Origin: JAIRTY01 sp050257395
GTDB taxonomy: Bacteria; Actinomycetota; Actinomycetes; Streptosporangiales; Streptosporangiaceae
Assembly (NCBI GenBank): GCA_050257395.1
Contig: JBLMWU010000243.1
Span: 1-64,000, forward strand
DNA: 64,000 bases
Reading direction: 5' to 3'
Under the pieces are notes generated by a model that saw nothing but the letters and a program-made list of their open reading frames with translations, searched no databases and had not been told where the DNA came from. Of this stretch, positions 24,091-31,831 are shown in pieces. Every line of letters begins with the position of its first letter. Position 1 is the first letter of the stretch. The translations under genes were made by a program, and so were the position numbers.

Positions 24091-24972
24091 TCAGCCTGCT
24101 GCCTGGGCCTGGACCTGGGCGTTGCCGAGCAGGCCGTGCGGGCGGAAAGCCAGCACCACCAGGAACAGCAGCTGCGAGGCGAGCGTGGCGTACGGCACGC
24201 TCACCTGCGAGACCAGGACCTGGGTGATCCCGAGCAGCATGCCGCCGAGCAGCGTGCCCCACAGTGAGCCGAGGCCTCCGATGATCACGGACTCGAAAGC
24301 GAAGATCAATGTGAGAGTCCCCAATGCTGGGTACACGCCGGTTGTGACCGCGTTCAGGGTGCCGGCCAGCGCGGCCGCCGCGATGGCGATCCCGGTGACC
24401 GAGGCGAAAAGCGGCCGCACCCGCACTCCCTGCAGCCGGGCGACCGCCAGGTCGTCGGAGGTGGCCCGGACCCGGCGGCCCCAGGCGGTGTAGCGCAGCA
24501 GCGCGGACAGGCCGCCGATCACCGCCAGCGCCAGGATCAGCTTCAGCATGGCCAGCCAGGGCAGCACCAGGCCGCCCAGGTGCACGGCGGCCACGTCCAG
24601 GCGCCCCGCGTCCACCCCGCGGGTGTTCGCCGAGTAGAACTGCTGCAGCAGGTTCTGGATCATGACGGACAGGCCGAACGTCACCAGCAGCGGGGCCAGC
24701 GGCCCGGTCCGCAGGGCCCGGGCGAACAGCGACACCTGGAGCAGCATGCCGAGGCCGAAGGCGAGCGGCAGCATGATCACCATGGCGAGCCACAGCGGCA
24801 CGCCCAGCGCTGCCATCACGGTGGTGACCAGGTACGTCCCGCACACCGCGAGGTCGCCGTGGGCCAGGTTGACCAGCCGCATCACCCCGAACATCAGCGA
24901 CAGCCCGACCGCGGTCAGGGCGTAGGCGCCGCCGAGGAAGATCCCCTGGAGGACGTCGTTGACCCAGGTCAT
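24091..24972 (-). CDS. livH: Branched-chain-amino-acid-type ABC permease (LivH)
   Basis: A 293-residue permease with eight to nine helices. LivH hallmarks: LQGIFLGGAYALTAVGLSLMFGVMRLVNLAHGDL at the N-terminus and SVIIGGLGSLWGTLLGGMLLG near the end. The ATG at 24972 overlaps the stop of livF (ATGA), which fixes the start and indicates coupled translation. Sequence further upstream in this frame is a shadow of livF. Confidence 0.9.
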   Translation of the reverse strand: MTWVNDVLQGIFLGGAYALTAVGLSLMFGVMRLVNLAHGDLAVCGTYLVTTVMAALGVPLWLAMVIMLPLAFGLGMLLQVSLFARALRTGPLAPLLVTFGLSVMIQNLLQQFYSANTRGVDAGRLDVAAVHLGGLVLPWLAMLKLILALAVIGGLSALLRYTAWGRRVRATSDDLAVARLQGVRVRPLFASVTGIAIAAAALAGTLNAVTTGVYPALGTLTLIFAFESVIIGGLGSLWGTLLGGMLLGITQVLVSQVSVPYATLASQLLFLVVLAFRPHGLLGNAQVQAQAAG

Positions 24973-25706
24973 GTGCGCACCGCCGGTTCCTCGCTGCCGG
25001 GCGCGCCGGGCGCGCCGAAGTAGGCCGAGATCAGGGCCTCCCGGTCCACCGAGCCGCTGCCGGCGGTCATGACCACCCGCCCCTCCAGCAGGCAGTTGAC
25101 CCGGGAGGTGGCGGCCAGCGCCCGGTCGATGTCCTGCTCGACCAGCAGGATGGACACCCCGGAGGCCTGGATGCGCGGCAGCAGCTCGTAGAAGGCGTCC
25201 ACCACCGCGGGCGCGAGCCCCAGCGAGACCTCGTCCAGCAGCAGGATCTCCGGGTTCGCCGCCAGCGCCCTGGCGATGGCGACCGCCTGCTGCTCGCCGC
25301 CGGACAGCGTCGCGGCCCGGTGGGAGCGGCGGGCCGCCACCATCGGGAACAGGTCGTAGAGGGCGTCCAGCGTCCACGGCCCGGCTGCCCGCCGGGTGGA
25401 CGGGACCAGGATGTTCTCCTCCGCGGTCAGGCTGCCGAACAGCCGGCGGCCTTCCGGCACCAGCACGATCCCGGCGCGGGCCCGCTGGTAGTCGGAGAGC
25501 TGGCTGATGTCCCGGCCGTCCACCGTGATGCTGCCGCGCCAGGGCCGCAGCGCGCCGGCGATGGCCGCCAGCAGCGTGGTCTTGCCCGCGCCGTTCGCCC
25601 CGACCAGGGCGACGGTCTCGCCGCCGGCCAGGTCAAGGCCGATGCCGAACAGCGCCTGGAAGTCGCCGTATCCCGCATCCAGGCCGCGGATCGCCAGCGA
25701 GGTCAC
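24969..25706 (-). CDS. livF: ABC transporter ATP-binding protein (LivF)
   Basis: A 245-residue ATPase with Walker A GANGAGKTTLL, signature LSGGEQQAVAIARAL, Walker B ILLLDEVSLGLAP and switch-region LLVEQDI, all typical of LivF. The GTG start at 25706 is supported by GGGAGGAG eight bases upstream and by the GTGA overlap with the livG stop. The C-terminal tail (GAPGAPGSEEPAVRT) is longer than usual. Confidence 0.9.
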   Translation of the reverse strand: MTSLAIRGLDAGYGDFQALFGIGLDLAGGETVALVGANGAGKTTLLAAIAGALRPWRGSITVDGRDISQLSDYQRARAGIVLVPEGRRLFGSLTAEENILVPSTRRAAGPWTLDALYDLFPMVAARRSHRAATLSGGEQQAVAIARALAANPEILLLDEVSLGLAPAVVDAFYELLPRIQASGVSILLVEQDIDRALAATSRVNCLLEGRVVMTAGSGSVDREALISAYFGAPGAPGSEEPAVRT

Positions 25707-26425
25707 CCGACTGCTCCTCCCAGGTAGGCGCGCCGGACCTGGGCGTCGGCCATCATCGCGGCGGGCGTGCCGTCGAACAGCAGCCGGCCGTCGGCCAGGC
25801 AGACCACCCGCTCCACCACCCGGGTCAGCGCCCGCATGATGTGCTCGACCCACACGATGGTGGTGCCCGCGGCGTGGACCCCGCTGATGGTCGCGATGAG
25901 CGCGTCGGTCTCCGGCTCGGTCAGCCCGCCCGCGATCTCGTCCAGCAGCAGCACGGACGGCTGGGTGGCCAGCGCCCGGGCGAGCTCCAGCCGCTTGCGC
26001 TCCAGCAGCGTGAGATGGCGGGCGGCCACGTCCGCCTTGGCGGCCAGGCCGGCCCGCACCAGGGCGGCGTAGGCGGCGTCGTAGGCGGCGTGCCGCCGCA
26101 GGCCGCCGCCGCGGGCGGCGGCGACCAGGGCGTTCTCGAACACGGTCATGGCGGGGAAGGGCCGGGGCACCTGATAGGTGCGCCCGACCCCGAGCCTCGC
26201 CCGGCGGCCCGCGGACGCGCCGGTGACATCGTGGCCGGCCAGGTGGACCCGGCCCCGGTCGGGCCGCCGCCCGCCGGCCACGATGTCCAGCAGCGTGGAC
26301 TTGCCCGCGCCGTTCGGGCCGACCACGCCCAGCGCCTGGCCGGCCGGCACCTCGACGCTGACCCCGGTCAGCACCTTGAGGGCACCGAACTGCTGGTGCA
26401 CGTCCTCGATCGCCAATATGGTCAC
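25703..26425 (-). CDS. livG: ABC transporter ATP-binding protein (LivG)
   Basis: A 240-residue ATPase with Walker A GPNGAGKSTLL and Walker B VLLLDEIAGGLTEPE. The signature region reads HLTLLERKRLELARAL, where LTLLE replaces the usual LSGGQ-type start, as is normal for many LivG proteins. VWVEHIMRAL carries the switch His. The GTG start at 26425 overlaps the stop of the substrate-binding protein gene (GTGA). Confidence 0.9.
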   Translation of the reverse strand: MTILAIEDVHQQFGALKVLTGVSVEVPAGQALGVVGPNGAGKSTLLDIVAGGRRPDRGRVHLAGHDVTGASAGRRARLGVGRTYQVPRPFPAMTVFENALVAAARGGGLRRHAAYDAAYAALVRAGLAAKADVAARHLTLLERKRLELARALATQPSVLLLDEIAGGLTEPETDALIATISGVHAAGTTIVWVEHIMRALTRVVERVVCLADGRLLFDGTPAAMMADAQVRRAYLGGAVG

Positions 26426-27768
26426 AGCGGCAGCAGCTTGCCCGCGATCGGGACGGACGGGTCCGCTGCGTTGTTGACGATGACCAGGTCGTACTTGAAC
26501 TTGGGATCCTTGCTGACCTGCCACTGCGCCATGTAGTCGGGGTGGTTGGACACGTTCTTCACCGGCCCGCTGGTGAAGTCGTACTTCCCGGTCATCACCT
26601 CGCCCTTGGACCGGCCGATGGCGTGCGCCACCGCCGCGCGGTCGTGCGGGTCACCCGCGGCCTTGAGCGCGGCGGCGGCGATCTCGAACACCGCGTAGTT
26701 GAACGACATGGGCTGGGTCCACTGCTGGCCCGTGGCCGACTGGAACTCGTTCGCGTACTGCTGCGCGGTCATGCCGGTGAGTGAGGATCTGAACGGCACG
26801 GTCGGGGTCCACCAGGCGTCGGTCACCAGGTTCCTGCCGAGCGGCCCGAGCGCGTCCACCACGCTGGGGAACAGCAGCGCCTTGGCGATGGCGGCGATCT
26901 TCGGCTTGTAGCCGACCTGGTTGCACTGCTTCCAGAAGGTCAGGAAGTCCGGCGGCAGCGGGGCGCCGAAGACGATCTCGACGTTGTGCGCCTTGTACTT
27001 GTTGATGATCGCGGTGAAGTCGGTGGTGCCGTCCGGGTAGGGACCCGGGTCGTACACCTTGAAGCCCTCGCCCGGCAGGGCCTTGGTGAACGCGCCGCGG
27101 AAGGCCTGGCCGTCCGCGTCGCTCGGCCACAGGCCGCCGACCACGTGGTTGTTCGGGATGAGCTTCCAGCCCGGCCCCTGCGCGGCCAGCTCGTTCTCCA
27201 GCCCGATGAAGTACAGGTAGGTGTACCTGAACACGGTGGACGTGGCGGGCGAGGAGCCGATCTTGCCGCCGCGGCCCAGCAGCCAGGACTGCCACGGCAC
27301 GATCGTGCCGATGCAGGGGATGTGGGCGGCCTCGCACTGGTCCGACACCGGGTTCACCGTCTCCGGGGCGGAGGTGGTGAGCATGATGTCGACGTTCTCC
27401 TGGGTGATCAGCTGCTGGGCGACCTGGGCGGCGCGCGAGTCGTTGGACTGGCTGTCCCCGGTGACGATCTGGACGCTGTACTTCTTGCCGCCGATGGTCA
27501 GGCCCTTGGCGAACGCCTCGCGGACCTTCTTGAGCACGAACGGGTTGGCGGTCGCAAAGGGAGCATCTGGGCCGGTCATCGGGCTGATGAAGCCGATCTT
27601 GATGGTGCCGGTGGAGCTGGAGCCGCCGCCCTGCAGGCCGCTGCTGCACGCGGCCAGGCCGAGCCCTGCGGCACCGGCGGCGACGCCGCGCACGAACGTG
27701 CGGCGGCTCAGCCCTGGCGCGCTGGCCTGCCCGGCCGCTGGCCGGGCATTGTCATCCTGCTGACTCAC
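26422..27768 (-). CDS. Tat-exported substrate-binding lipoprotein of the Liv-type ABC transporter
   Basis: A 448-residue periplasmic-binding-fold protein (Leu/Ile/Val-binding family). The N-terminus carries a twin-arginine motif (SRRTFVRG), a hydrophobic stretch and a lipobox (LGLAAC), so it is probably exported folded and lipid-anchored. The family motifs KIGFISPMTGPDA and VIVTGDSQSND-like sequence follow. The GTG start has GGAGG eight bases upstream. It is the first gene of the seven-gene operon. The adjacent AraC regulator and aromatic oxygenases suggest an aromatic acid ligand. Confidence 0.9.
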   Translation of the reverse strand: MSQQDDNARPAAGQASAPGLSRRTFVRGVAAGAAGLGLAACSSGLQGGGSSSTGTIKIGFISPMTGPDAPFATANPFVLKKVREAFAKGLTIGGKKYSVQIVTGDSQSNDSRAAQVAQQLITQENVDIMLTTSAPETVNPVSDQCEAAHIPCIGTIVPWQSWLLGRGGKIGSSPATSTVFRYTYLYFIGLENELAAQGPGWKLIPNNHVVGGLWPSDADGQAFRGAFTKALPGEGFKVYDPGPYPDGTTDFTAIINKYKAHNVEIVFGAPLPPDFLTFWKQCNQVGYKPKIAAIAKALLFPSVVDALGPLGRNLVTDAWWTPTVPFRSSLTGMTAQQYANEFQSATGQQWTQPMSFNYAVFEIAAAALKAAGDPHDRAAVAHAIGRSKGEVMTGKYDFTSGPVKNVSNHPDYMAQWQVSKDPKFKYDLVIVNNAADPSVPIAGKLLPL

Positions 27769-27849
27769 GTCGGTAACCTCCTGTGCGCCGATGCGTGCTA
27801 TGCAGGATGGGCGCGCAGGCCGGCTGGTGGTTTGTCAGGCAGTGCGCGG

Positions 27850-28830
27850 CTATTGGCCGGCAGCGCACTGCCCGCGGGCCTGCCCGGAGCGGCGCCGGTA
27901 CTCGCCGGGCGGGTCCCCGTAGGCGGCCTTGAAGACCTTGCTGAAGTGGGCGGCGTCGTCGAACCCCCAGGACCGGGCGACCGCCTGCACGCAGCGGGCA
28001 CCCAGCGCCGGATCCTCCAGGTCGCGGCGGCAGCGGTCGAGCCGCCGTTCCCGCACCCAGCGGGCCACCGTGGTGCCCTCGTCGTGGAAGAGCTTGTGCA
28101 GGTAGCGCACGGAGATGTGGTTGGCGCCGGCGATGGCGACCGGGTCCAGGTCCGGGTCGCTGAGGTTGCCGTCGATCCACGCCCGCACCGCCAGCAGCAG
28201 CGAGTGGCGGGCCGCGGCCGGGTCGTCCGGCGCCACCGCGGTCCGCTCCCCGAACAGAGTCGCCAGCAGGTCGAGCACGTTCCCGGCCAGCCGGTGGTTG
28301 ACCGAGCCGCCGGCCTCCTCCAGGTTCCGGACCAGCTGCCGCAGGAACGTCCCCACCAGCAGGCCGGTGCTGTCGCCGCTGGACACCGGGCTGGCCAGCA
28401 CCCGCTCCACGGCGCCCGGCGGCAGGTGCAGCCGCCCGCACGGGAACATGAGGAAGGACATGTCGTGCGGCTCGGAGAACGACATGGTGTAGGGGCGGCG
28501 GCAGTCGTAGATGGCCAGGTCACCCGGGCGCAGCAGCGCCTCCCTGCCGTCCTGGATCAGCAGGCAGGAGCCGCGCGTCAGCAGGCCGACCTTGTAGTAG
28601 TCGCCGTCGCGGAGGGCGATCGCCCGCCGGGTGCGCGAGGCCAGGTGCGGGGTGGCGGCCACCCGCGAGACCCGCAGGTCGCCGAGCGCCCAGGAGGCGA
28701 TCTCGCCGCGGAACGGCTCACGGTCCACCGGCGCGCACTCGAGCGGCACGTACGTCGCGGACACCCAGTGCCGCCAGTGCGCGAACCGGTCTTCCTGGGT
28801 CACGTCATCGGTCCGCAGGAAATCAGCCAT
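27850..28830 (-). CDS. AraC-family transcriptional regulator
   Basis: A 326-residue regulator. An N-terminal AraC-binding-like cupin (about 15-190, including PGDLAIYDCRRPYTMSFSEPHDMSFLMFPCGRL) senses a ligand, and a C-terminal double HTH (about 215-315) contains ISVRYLHKLFHDEGTTVARWVRERRL and WGFDDAAHFSKVFKAAYGDPPGEYRR. This is the FeaR/NphR/PobR-like layout used for aromatic-acid activators. The ATG at 28830 has GGAGG five bases upstream. It lies between the transporter operon and the divergent pobA gene and is the obvious candidate regulator of both. Confidence 0.9.
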   Translation of the reverse strand: MADFLRTDDVTQEDRFAHWRHWVSATYVPLECAPVDREPFRGEIASWALGDLRVSRVAATPHLASRTRRAIALRDGDYYKVGLLTRGSCLLIQDGREALLRPGDLAIYDCRRPYTMSFSEPHDMSFLMFPCGRLHLPPGAVERVLASPVSSGDSTGLLVGTFLRQLVRNLEEAGGSVNHRLAGNVLDLLATLFGERTAVAPDDPAAARHSLLLAVRAWIDGNLSDPDLDPVAIAGANHISVRYLHKLFHDEGTTVARWVRERRLDRCRRDLEDPALGARCVQAVARSWGFDDAAHFSKVFKAAYGDPPGEYRRRSGQARGQCAAGQ

Positions 28831-28852
28831 TACCACCTCCTGTCGTCCGCCA

Positions 28853-28877
28853 TGTTCGCGCACAGGATGCTTGTTCG
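28853..28877. promoter_or_regulatory. Direct repeats, candidate AraC-regulator site (regulator side)
   Basis: Two TGTTCG copies begin 19 bp apart (28853 and 28872), 23-47 bp upstream of the regulator's start codon. An autoregulatory site is plausible. Confidence 0.4.
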
Positions 28878-29023
28878 TAAAGCGCACTCTGGGGATTGCC
28901 ATCCCGGGGCGGCGGCTCGCGGCACCGCCCGGCGCCCGGTCACGATGAGTGATCGCATGCGTAACATAGACCGCGATAACACCATGAGGCGCGTCACAGT
29001 CCGCGGCGCGCCGCGCGTCCGCG

Positions 29024-29052
29024 TTGACACAGCGTGACGCCATCACTAGGGT
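29024..29052 (+). promoter_or_regulatory. Promoter for pobA
   Basis: Consensus TTGACA (29024-29029), a 17-bp spacer and TAGGGT (29047-29052). Transcription would begin near 29059 and leave a leader of about 225 nt before the pobA ATG. A palindromic GTTC/GAAC cluster immediately follows. Confidence 0.6.
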
Positions 29053-29059
29053 CCGGCAT

Positions 29060-29082
29060 GTTCGTGTTAAGAACGTTTGTTC
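29060..29082. promoter_or_regulatory. GTTC/GAAC cluster, candidate operator (pobA side)
   Basis: GTTC-N7-GAAC-N4-GTTC forms two overlapping inverted repeats at the expected transcription start of pobA. It shares TGTTCG with the copies near the regulator gene. A repressing position is suggested by its location. Confidence 0.4.
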
Positions 29083-29284
29083 ATATGTCGCACCAAGCGG
29101 GCGAGGGAGCCGGCCGTGACCTTCCTGGACGGGGCGGGAGTGCCAGCACCGGCGCCTTCACCGGGATGGGGGTGGATTACGATGCGGCGGGAAATCGCCC
29201 CCTATCCCTGCTAACCGGGCACCGCCCGCACCGGGCAGCGTCCCGCAGCCCCCGTCCACCCCCACACCCCCCTCGGGGCACCAC

Positions 29285-30463
29285 ATGCGCACTCAAGTCG
29301 GAATCGTCGGTGCCGGCCCGGCCGGCCTGCTGCTGTCTCACCTGCTCGCCCTGCGCGGCATCGAGTCGGTGGTGGTGGAGAACCGCAGCCGCGCCTACTG
29401 CGAGGCCCGGCAGCGGGCGGGCATCATCGAGGACGGCGCCGTCCGGCTGCTGCGCGAGGCCGGGCTCGGCGAGCGGCTCGATCGCGAAGGGCTCGAGCAC
29501 GGCGGGATCTACCTGCAGTTCGCCGGCGAGCGCCACCACATCGACTTCCGCGACCTCACCGGCGGCCGCTCGGTCACCGTGTACGCGCAGACCGAGGTGG
29601 TCAAGGACCTGATCGCCGGCAGGCTCGCCGACGGCGGCACGATCGAGTTCGAGATCACGGACACGGCCGTGACCGGCCTGGACACCGACCGGCCGGTGCT
29701 CAGCTACACCACGGCGGACGGCAGCCGCCACGACGTCACCTGTGACGTGATCGCGGGCTGCGACGGCTTCCACGGCATCTGCCGGCCGGCCATCCCGGGC
29801 GGCCTGCTGACCGTGCGGGAGCGCGAGTACCCCTACGCCTGGCTGGGCATCCTGGCCGAGGTGCCGCCGTCCACCGACGAGCTGATCTACGCGCACCACC
29901 CGGACGGGTTCGCCCTGCACAGCATGCGCACGCCGCAGATCAGCCGGCTGTACCTGCAGGTCGCCCCCGACGAGTCCATCGCCAACTGGAGCGATGACCG
30001 GATCTGGGCGGCGCTGCAGCAGCGGTTCGCGCTGCCCGGCTGGGAGCTGCAGGAAGGGCCGATCTTCGAGAAGAGCATCACGCCGATGCGCAGCTTCGTC
30101 AGCTCGCCGATGCGCCACGGCCGGCTCTTCCTGGCCGGCGACGCCGCCCACATCGTGCCGCCCACCGGCGCCAAGGGCCTCAACCTGGCCATGGCGGACG
30201 TGACCGTGCTCGCGGACACGCTGGAGGGCCTGCTGCTGCGTGGCGACACCGCGCTCGCGGACGGCTATTCGGACCGGTGCCTGCAGCGGGTCTGGCGGTC
30301 CACCCACTTCTCCTGGTGGATGACCACCATGCTGCACCCCTCCCCGGGCGCCGACCCGATGGACCTGGAGCTCCAGCTGTCCCAGCTGCGCTACGTCACC
30401 GGCTCCCGGGCCGCGGCCACCTCGCTGGCCGAGAACTACGTGGGCTACCCGGCGATCCGCTGA
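29285..30463 (+). CDS. pobA: 4-hydroxybenzoate 3-monooxygenase (PobA type)
   Basis: A 392-residue single-component flavoprotein hydroxylase. It has the FAD dinucleotide motif GIVGAGPAGLLLSHLLA, the early QRAGIIEDGAVRLL loop of PobA, the DG motif in IAGCDGFHGICRPAI, and the second FAD motif GDAAHIVPPTGAKGLNLAMAD. These match p-hydroxybenzoate hydroxylases, which make protocatechuate from 4-hydroxybenzoate with NAD(P)H and O2. Only a weak GGGG precedes the ATG. It is divergent from the AraC regulator and followed by the Rieske gene after 73 bp. Protocatechuate ring-cleavage genes are not in the window. Confidence 0.92.
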   Translation: MRTQVGIVGAGPAGLLLSHLLALRGIESVVVENRSRAYCEARQRAGIIEDGAVRLLREAGLGERLDREGLEHGGIYLQFAGERHHIDFRDLTGGRSVTVYAQTEVVKDLIAGRLADGGTIEFEITDTAVTGLDTDRPVLSYTTADGSRHDVTCDVIAGCDGFHGICRPAIPGGLLTVREREYPYAWLGILAEVPPSTDELIYAHHPDGFALHSMRTPQISRLYLQVAPDESIANWSDDRIWAALQQRFALPGWELQEGPIFEKSITPMRSFVSSPMRHGRLFLAGDAAHIVPPTGAKGLNLAMADVTVLADTLEGLLLRGDTALADGYSDRCLQRVWRSTHFSWWMTTMLHPSPGADPMDLELQLSQLRYVTGSRAAATSLAENYVGYPAIR

Positions 30464-30536
30464 CGCCAGCCGCGGCCCCGCGCCGGGCCGGGCGATAATC
30501 CGGAGGTCGGCACAGCGTCCGCCCCCGGGAGTGCCC

Positions 30537-31634
30537 ATGATCCGCAATGCCTGGTATGTCGCTGGCTTCGCTGCCGAGTTCGCGCCCGGCGCGGTCAGCG
30601 GGCAGGTGATCACCGGCCGGCCGCTGGTGCTGTGGCGCACCCGGGCCGGCCGGGTTACGGCGCTGGACGCGCGCTGCGCGCACAAGCGGTTCCCGCTGTG
30701 GGCGGGCCGGCTGCTCGACGGCGACGTGCTCGAATGCGCCTACCACGGGTTCGCCTACGACGCCGGCGGGCGGTGCGTGGCGATCCCGGCGCTGCACGGG
30801 CAGGGCGACAAGATCCCGCACACGGCCCGCCAGCGGGCCTTCCCGGTGACCGAGCAGGACGGCGTCGTCTGGCTCTGGCCCGGCGACCGCGAGCCGGCCG
30901 GCCCGCCGCCCCGCACCCCGGAGATCGGCTCGGACGGCTGGGAGACGATCAGCACGGAGCCGATGGAGGTGGCCGCCAGCGCCCGGCTGCTCATCGAGAA
31001 CCTCTTCGACCTGACCCACTTCTACCCGCTGCACGCCGGCAACATCGGCTCGCTGGCCGATGCCCGGGTGCCGGTGCAGATCGAGCGCGGCGAGACCGGC
31101 GGCCTGCCCTACCTCAAGACGATCCGCCGCCGCGCGCGCTTCACCCTGCCGCCGATGACCCGCGACCGGTTCGGCCTCGAGGTCGCCGACCAGGTGCAGG
31201 AGCACACCATGGTCGGTCCCGGCCTGTTCCACGTGGTCGTGACCGTGGCGCCGCCCGGCCGCCTCGGCACCGCGGACGAGCAGGGTTTCGTGCTGTACCA
31301 GAGCATCACGCCCCGCGACGGGTCCAGCCACGCCTGGCGGCGCGCCATCTGCTGCCGGGCGGGCGCCCGCTGGGCGGCCTCACCCGGCCGGAGCCTGGCG
31401 GAGGCCATCGCGGCGGGCGCGCCCACGGTGGTGGAGCAGGACCGGTGGGCCGTCGAGGAGCAGCAGAAGATGTTCGCCTACCCGGACGACGGATACCGCG
31501 AGGTGCACATCCGCACCGACGGCGCGGTGGTGATGGCCCGGCGGATCCTCGACGACCTGGCAGCGGCCGAAGGGGCGGCGGACCTGCCGCAGGTGTCCAG
31601 CCAGCGGGCACGCCGGCCCGCGGACGTGACATGA
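30537..31634 (+). CDS. Rieske non-haem iron oxygenase (vanillate O-demethylase oxygenase-like)
   Basis: A 365-residue oxygenase subunit beginning MIRNAWYVAGF, as in VanA-type enzymes. The Rieske cluster ligands are Cys47-x-His49 and Cys67-x2-His70. The mononuclear iron ligands lie in FDLTHFYPLH: His161 and His166, with Asp158 at the bridging position. VanA enzymes remove methyl groups from methoxylated aromatic acids such as vanillate. No VanB-type reductase gene is adjacent; the overlapping 66-residue protein takes that place. ATG 30537 is preferred to GTG 30531 because GGGAG then has a five-base spacing. Confidence 0.88.
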   Translation: MIRNAWYVAGFAAEFAPGAVSGQVITGRPLVLWRTRAGRVTALDARCAHKRFPLWAGRLLDGDVLECAYHGFAYDAGGRCVAIPALHGQGDKIPHTARQRAFPVTEQDGVVWLWPGDREPAGPPPRTPEIGSDGWETISTEPMEVAASARLLIENLFDLTHFYPLHAGNIGSLADARVPVQIERGETGGLPYLKTIRRRARFTLPPMTRDRFGLEVADQVQEHTMVGPGLFHVVVTVAPPGRLGTADEQGFVLYQSITPRDGSSHAWRRAICCRAGARWAASPGRSLAEAIAAGAPTVVEQDRWAVEEQQKMFAYPDDGYREVHIRTDGAVVMARRILDDLAAAEGAADLPQVSSQRARRPADVT

Positions 31635-31831
31635 CCGGCGGCCTGCCCGCACGCTGGGGGTTCTGCCCCGGCTGCGAGCGCTGGCGGCTGACGGACGCCT
31701 GGGGTGAGCCGCCCGCCTGCCCCGGCTGCGGCACCGCACCGGACCCCATCGAGCAGTGGGCGGCCGGGACCGGGCGCACGCTGCTGATCCTGGACCTGCC
31801 GCCCGGCGGCGAGCTGCCGCTGCTCAGCTGA
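31631..31831 (+). CDS. 66-residue double-CxxC (zinc-ribbon or rubredoxin-like) protein
   Basis: A tiny protein with two CxxC knuckles (FCPGC near residue 11 and ACPGC near 30) and the acidic/aromatic C-terminus QWAAGTGRTLLILDLPPGGE. The spacing suits one zinc or one rubredoxin-type iron. Its ATG overlaps the stop of the Rieske oxygenase (ATGA), so the two should be made together. It may be an electron-transfer, assembly or structural partner of the oxygenase. It overlaps the convergent histidine kinase gene by 8 bp. I know no characterised homologue. Confidence 0.75.
   Translation: MTGGLPARWGFCPGCERWRLTDAWGEPPACPGCGTAPDPIEQWAAGTGRTLLILDLPPGGELPLLS

Larger units (their letters stand above)
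28831..29284. other. AraC regulator / pobA divergent control region
   Basis: This 454-bp region has no credible gene. TGTTCG occurs at 28853, 28872 and 29059, and the related TTGTTC lies at 29077. The first two copies are 19 bp apart on the regulator side. The third is in the cluster GTTC-N7-GAAC-N4-GTTC just downstream of the pobA -10. Such spacing suits AraC-family half-sites. A near-consensus promoter lies at 29024-29052. A 192-residue frame starting near 29034 runs into pobA out of frame and is not called. Confidence 0.55.

Noticed and set aside
29034..29612. 192-residue plus-strand frame just after the pobA promoter
   Set aside because: An ATG near the transcription start is tempting as a leaderless gene, but the frame is Arg/Pro/Ser-rich, runs into pobA out of frame and has no family features.
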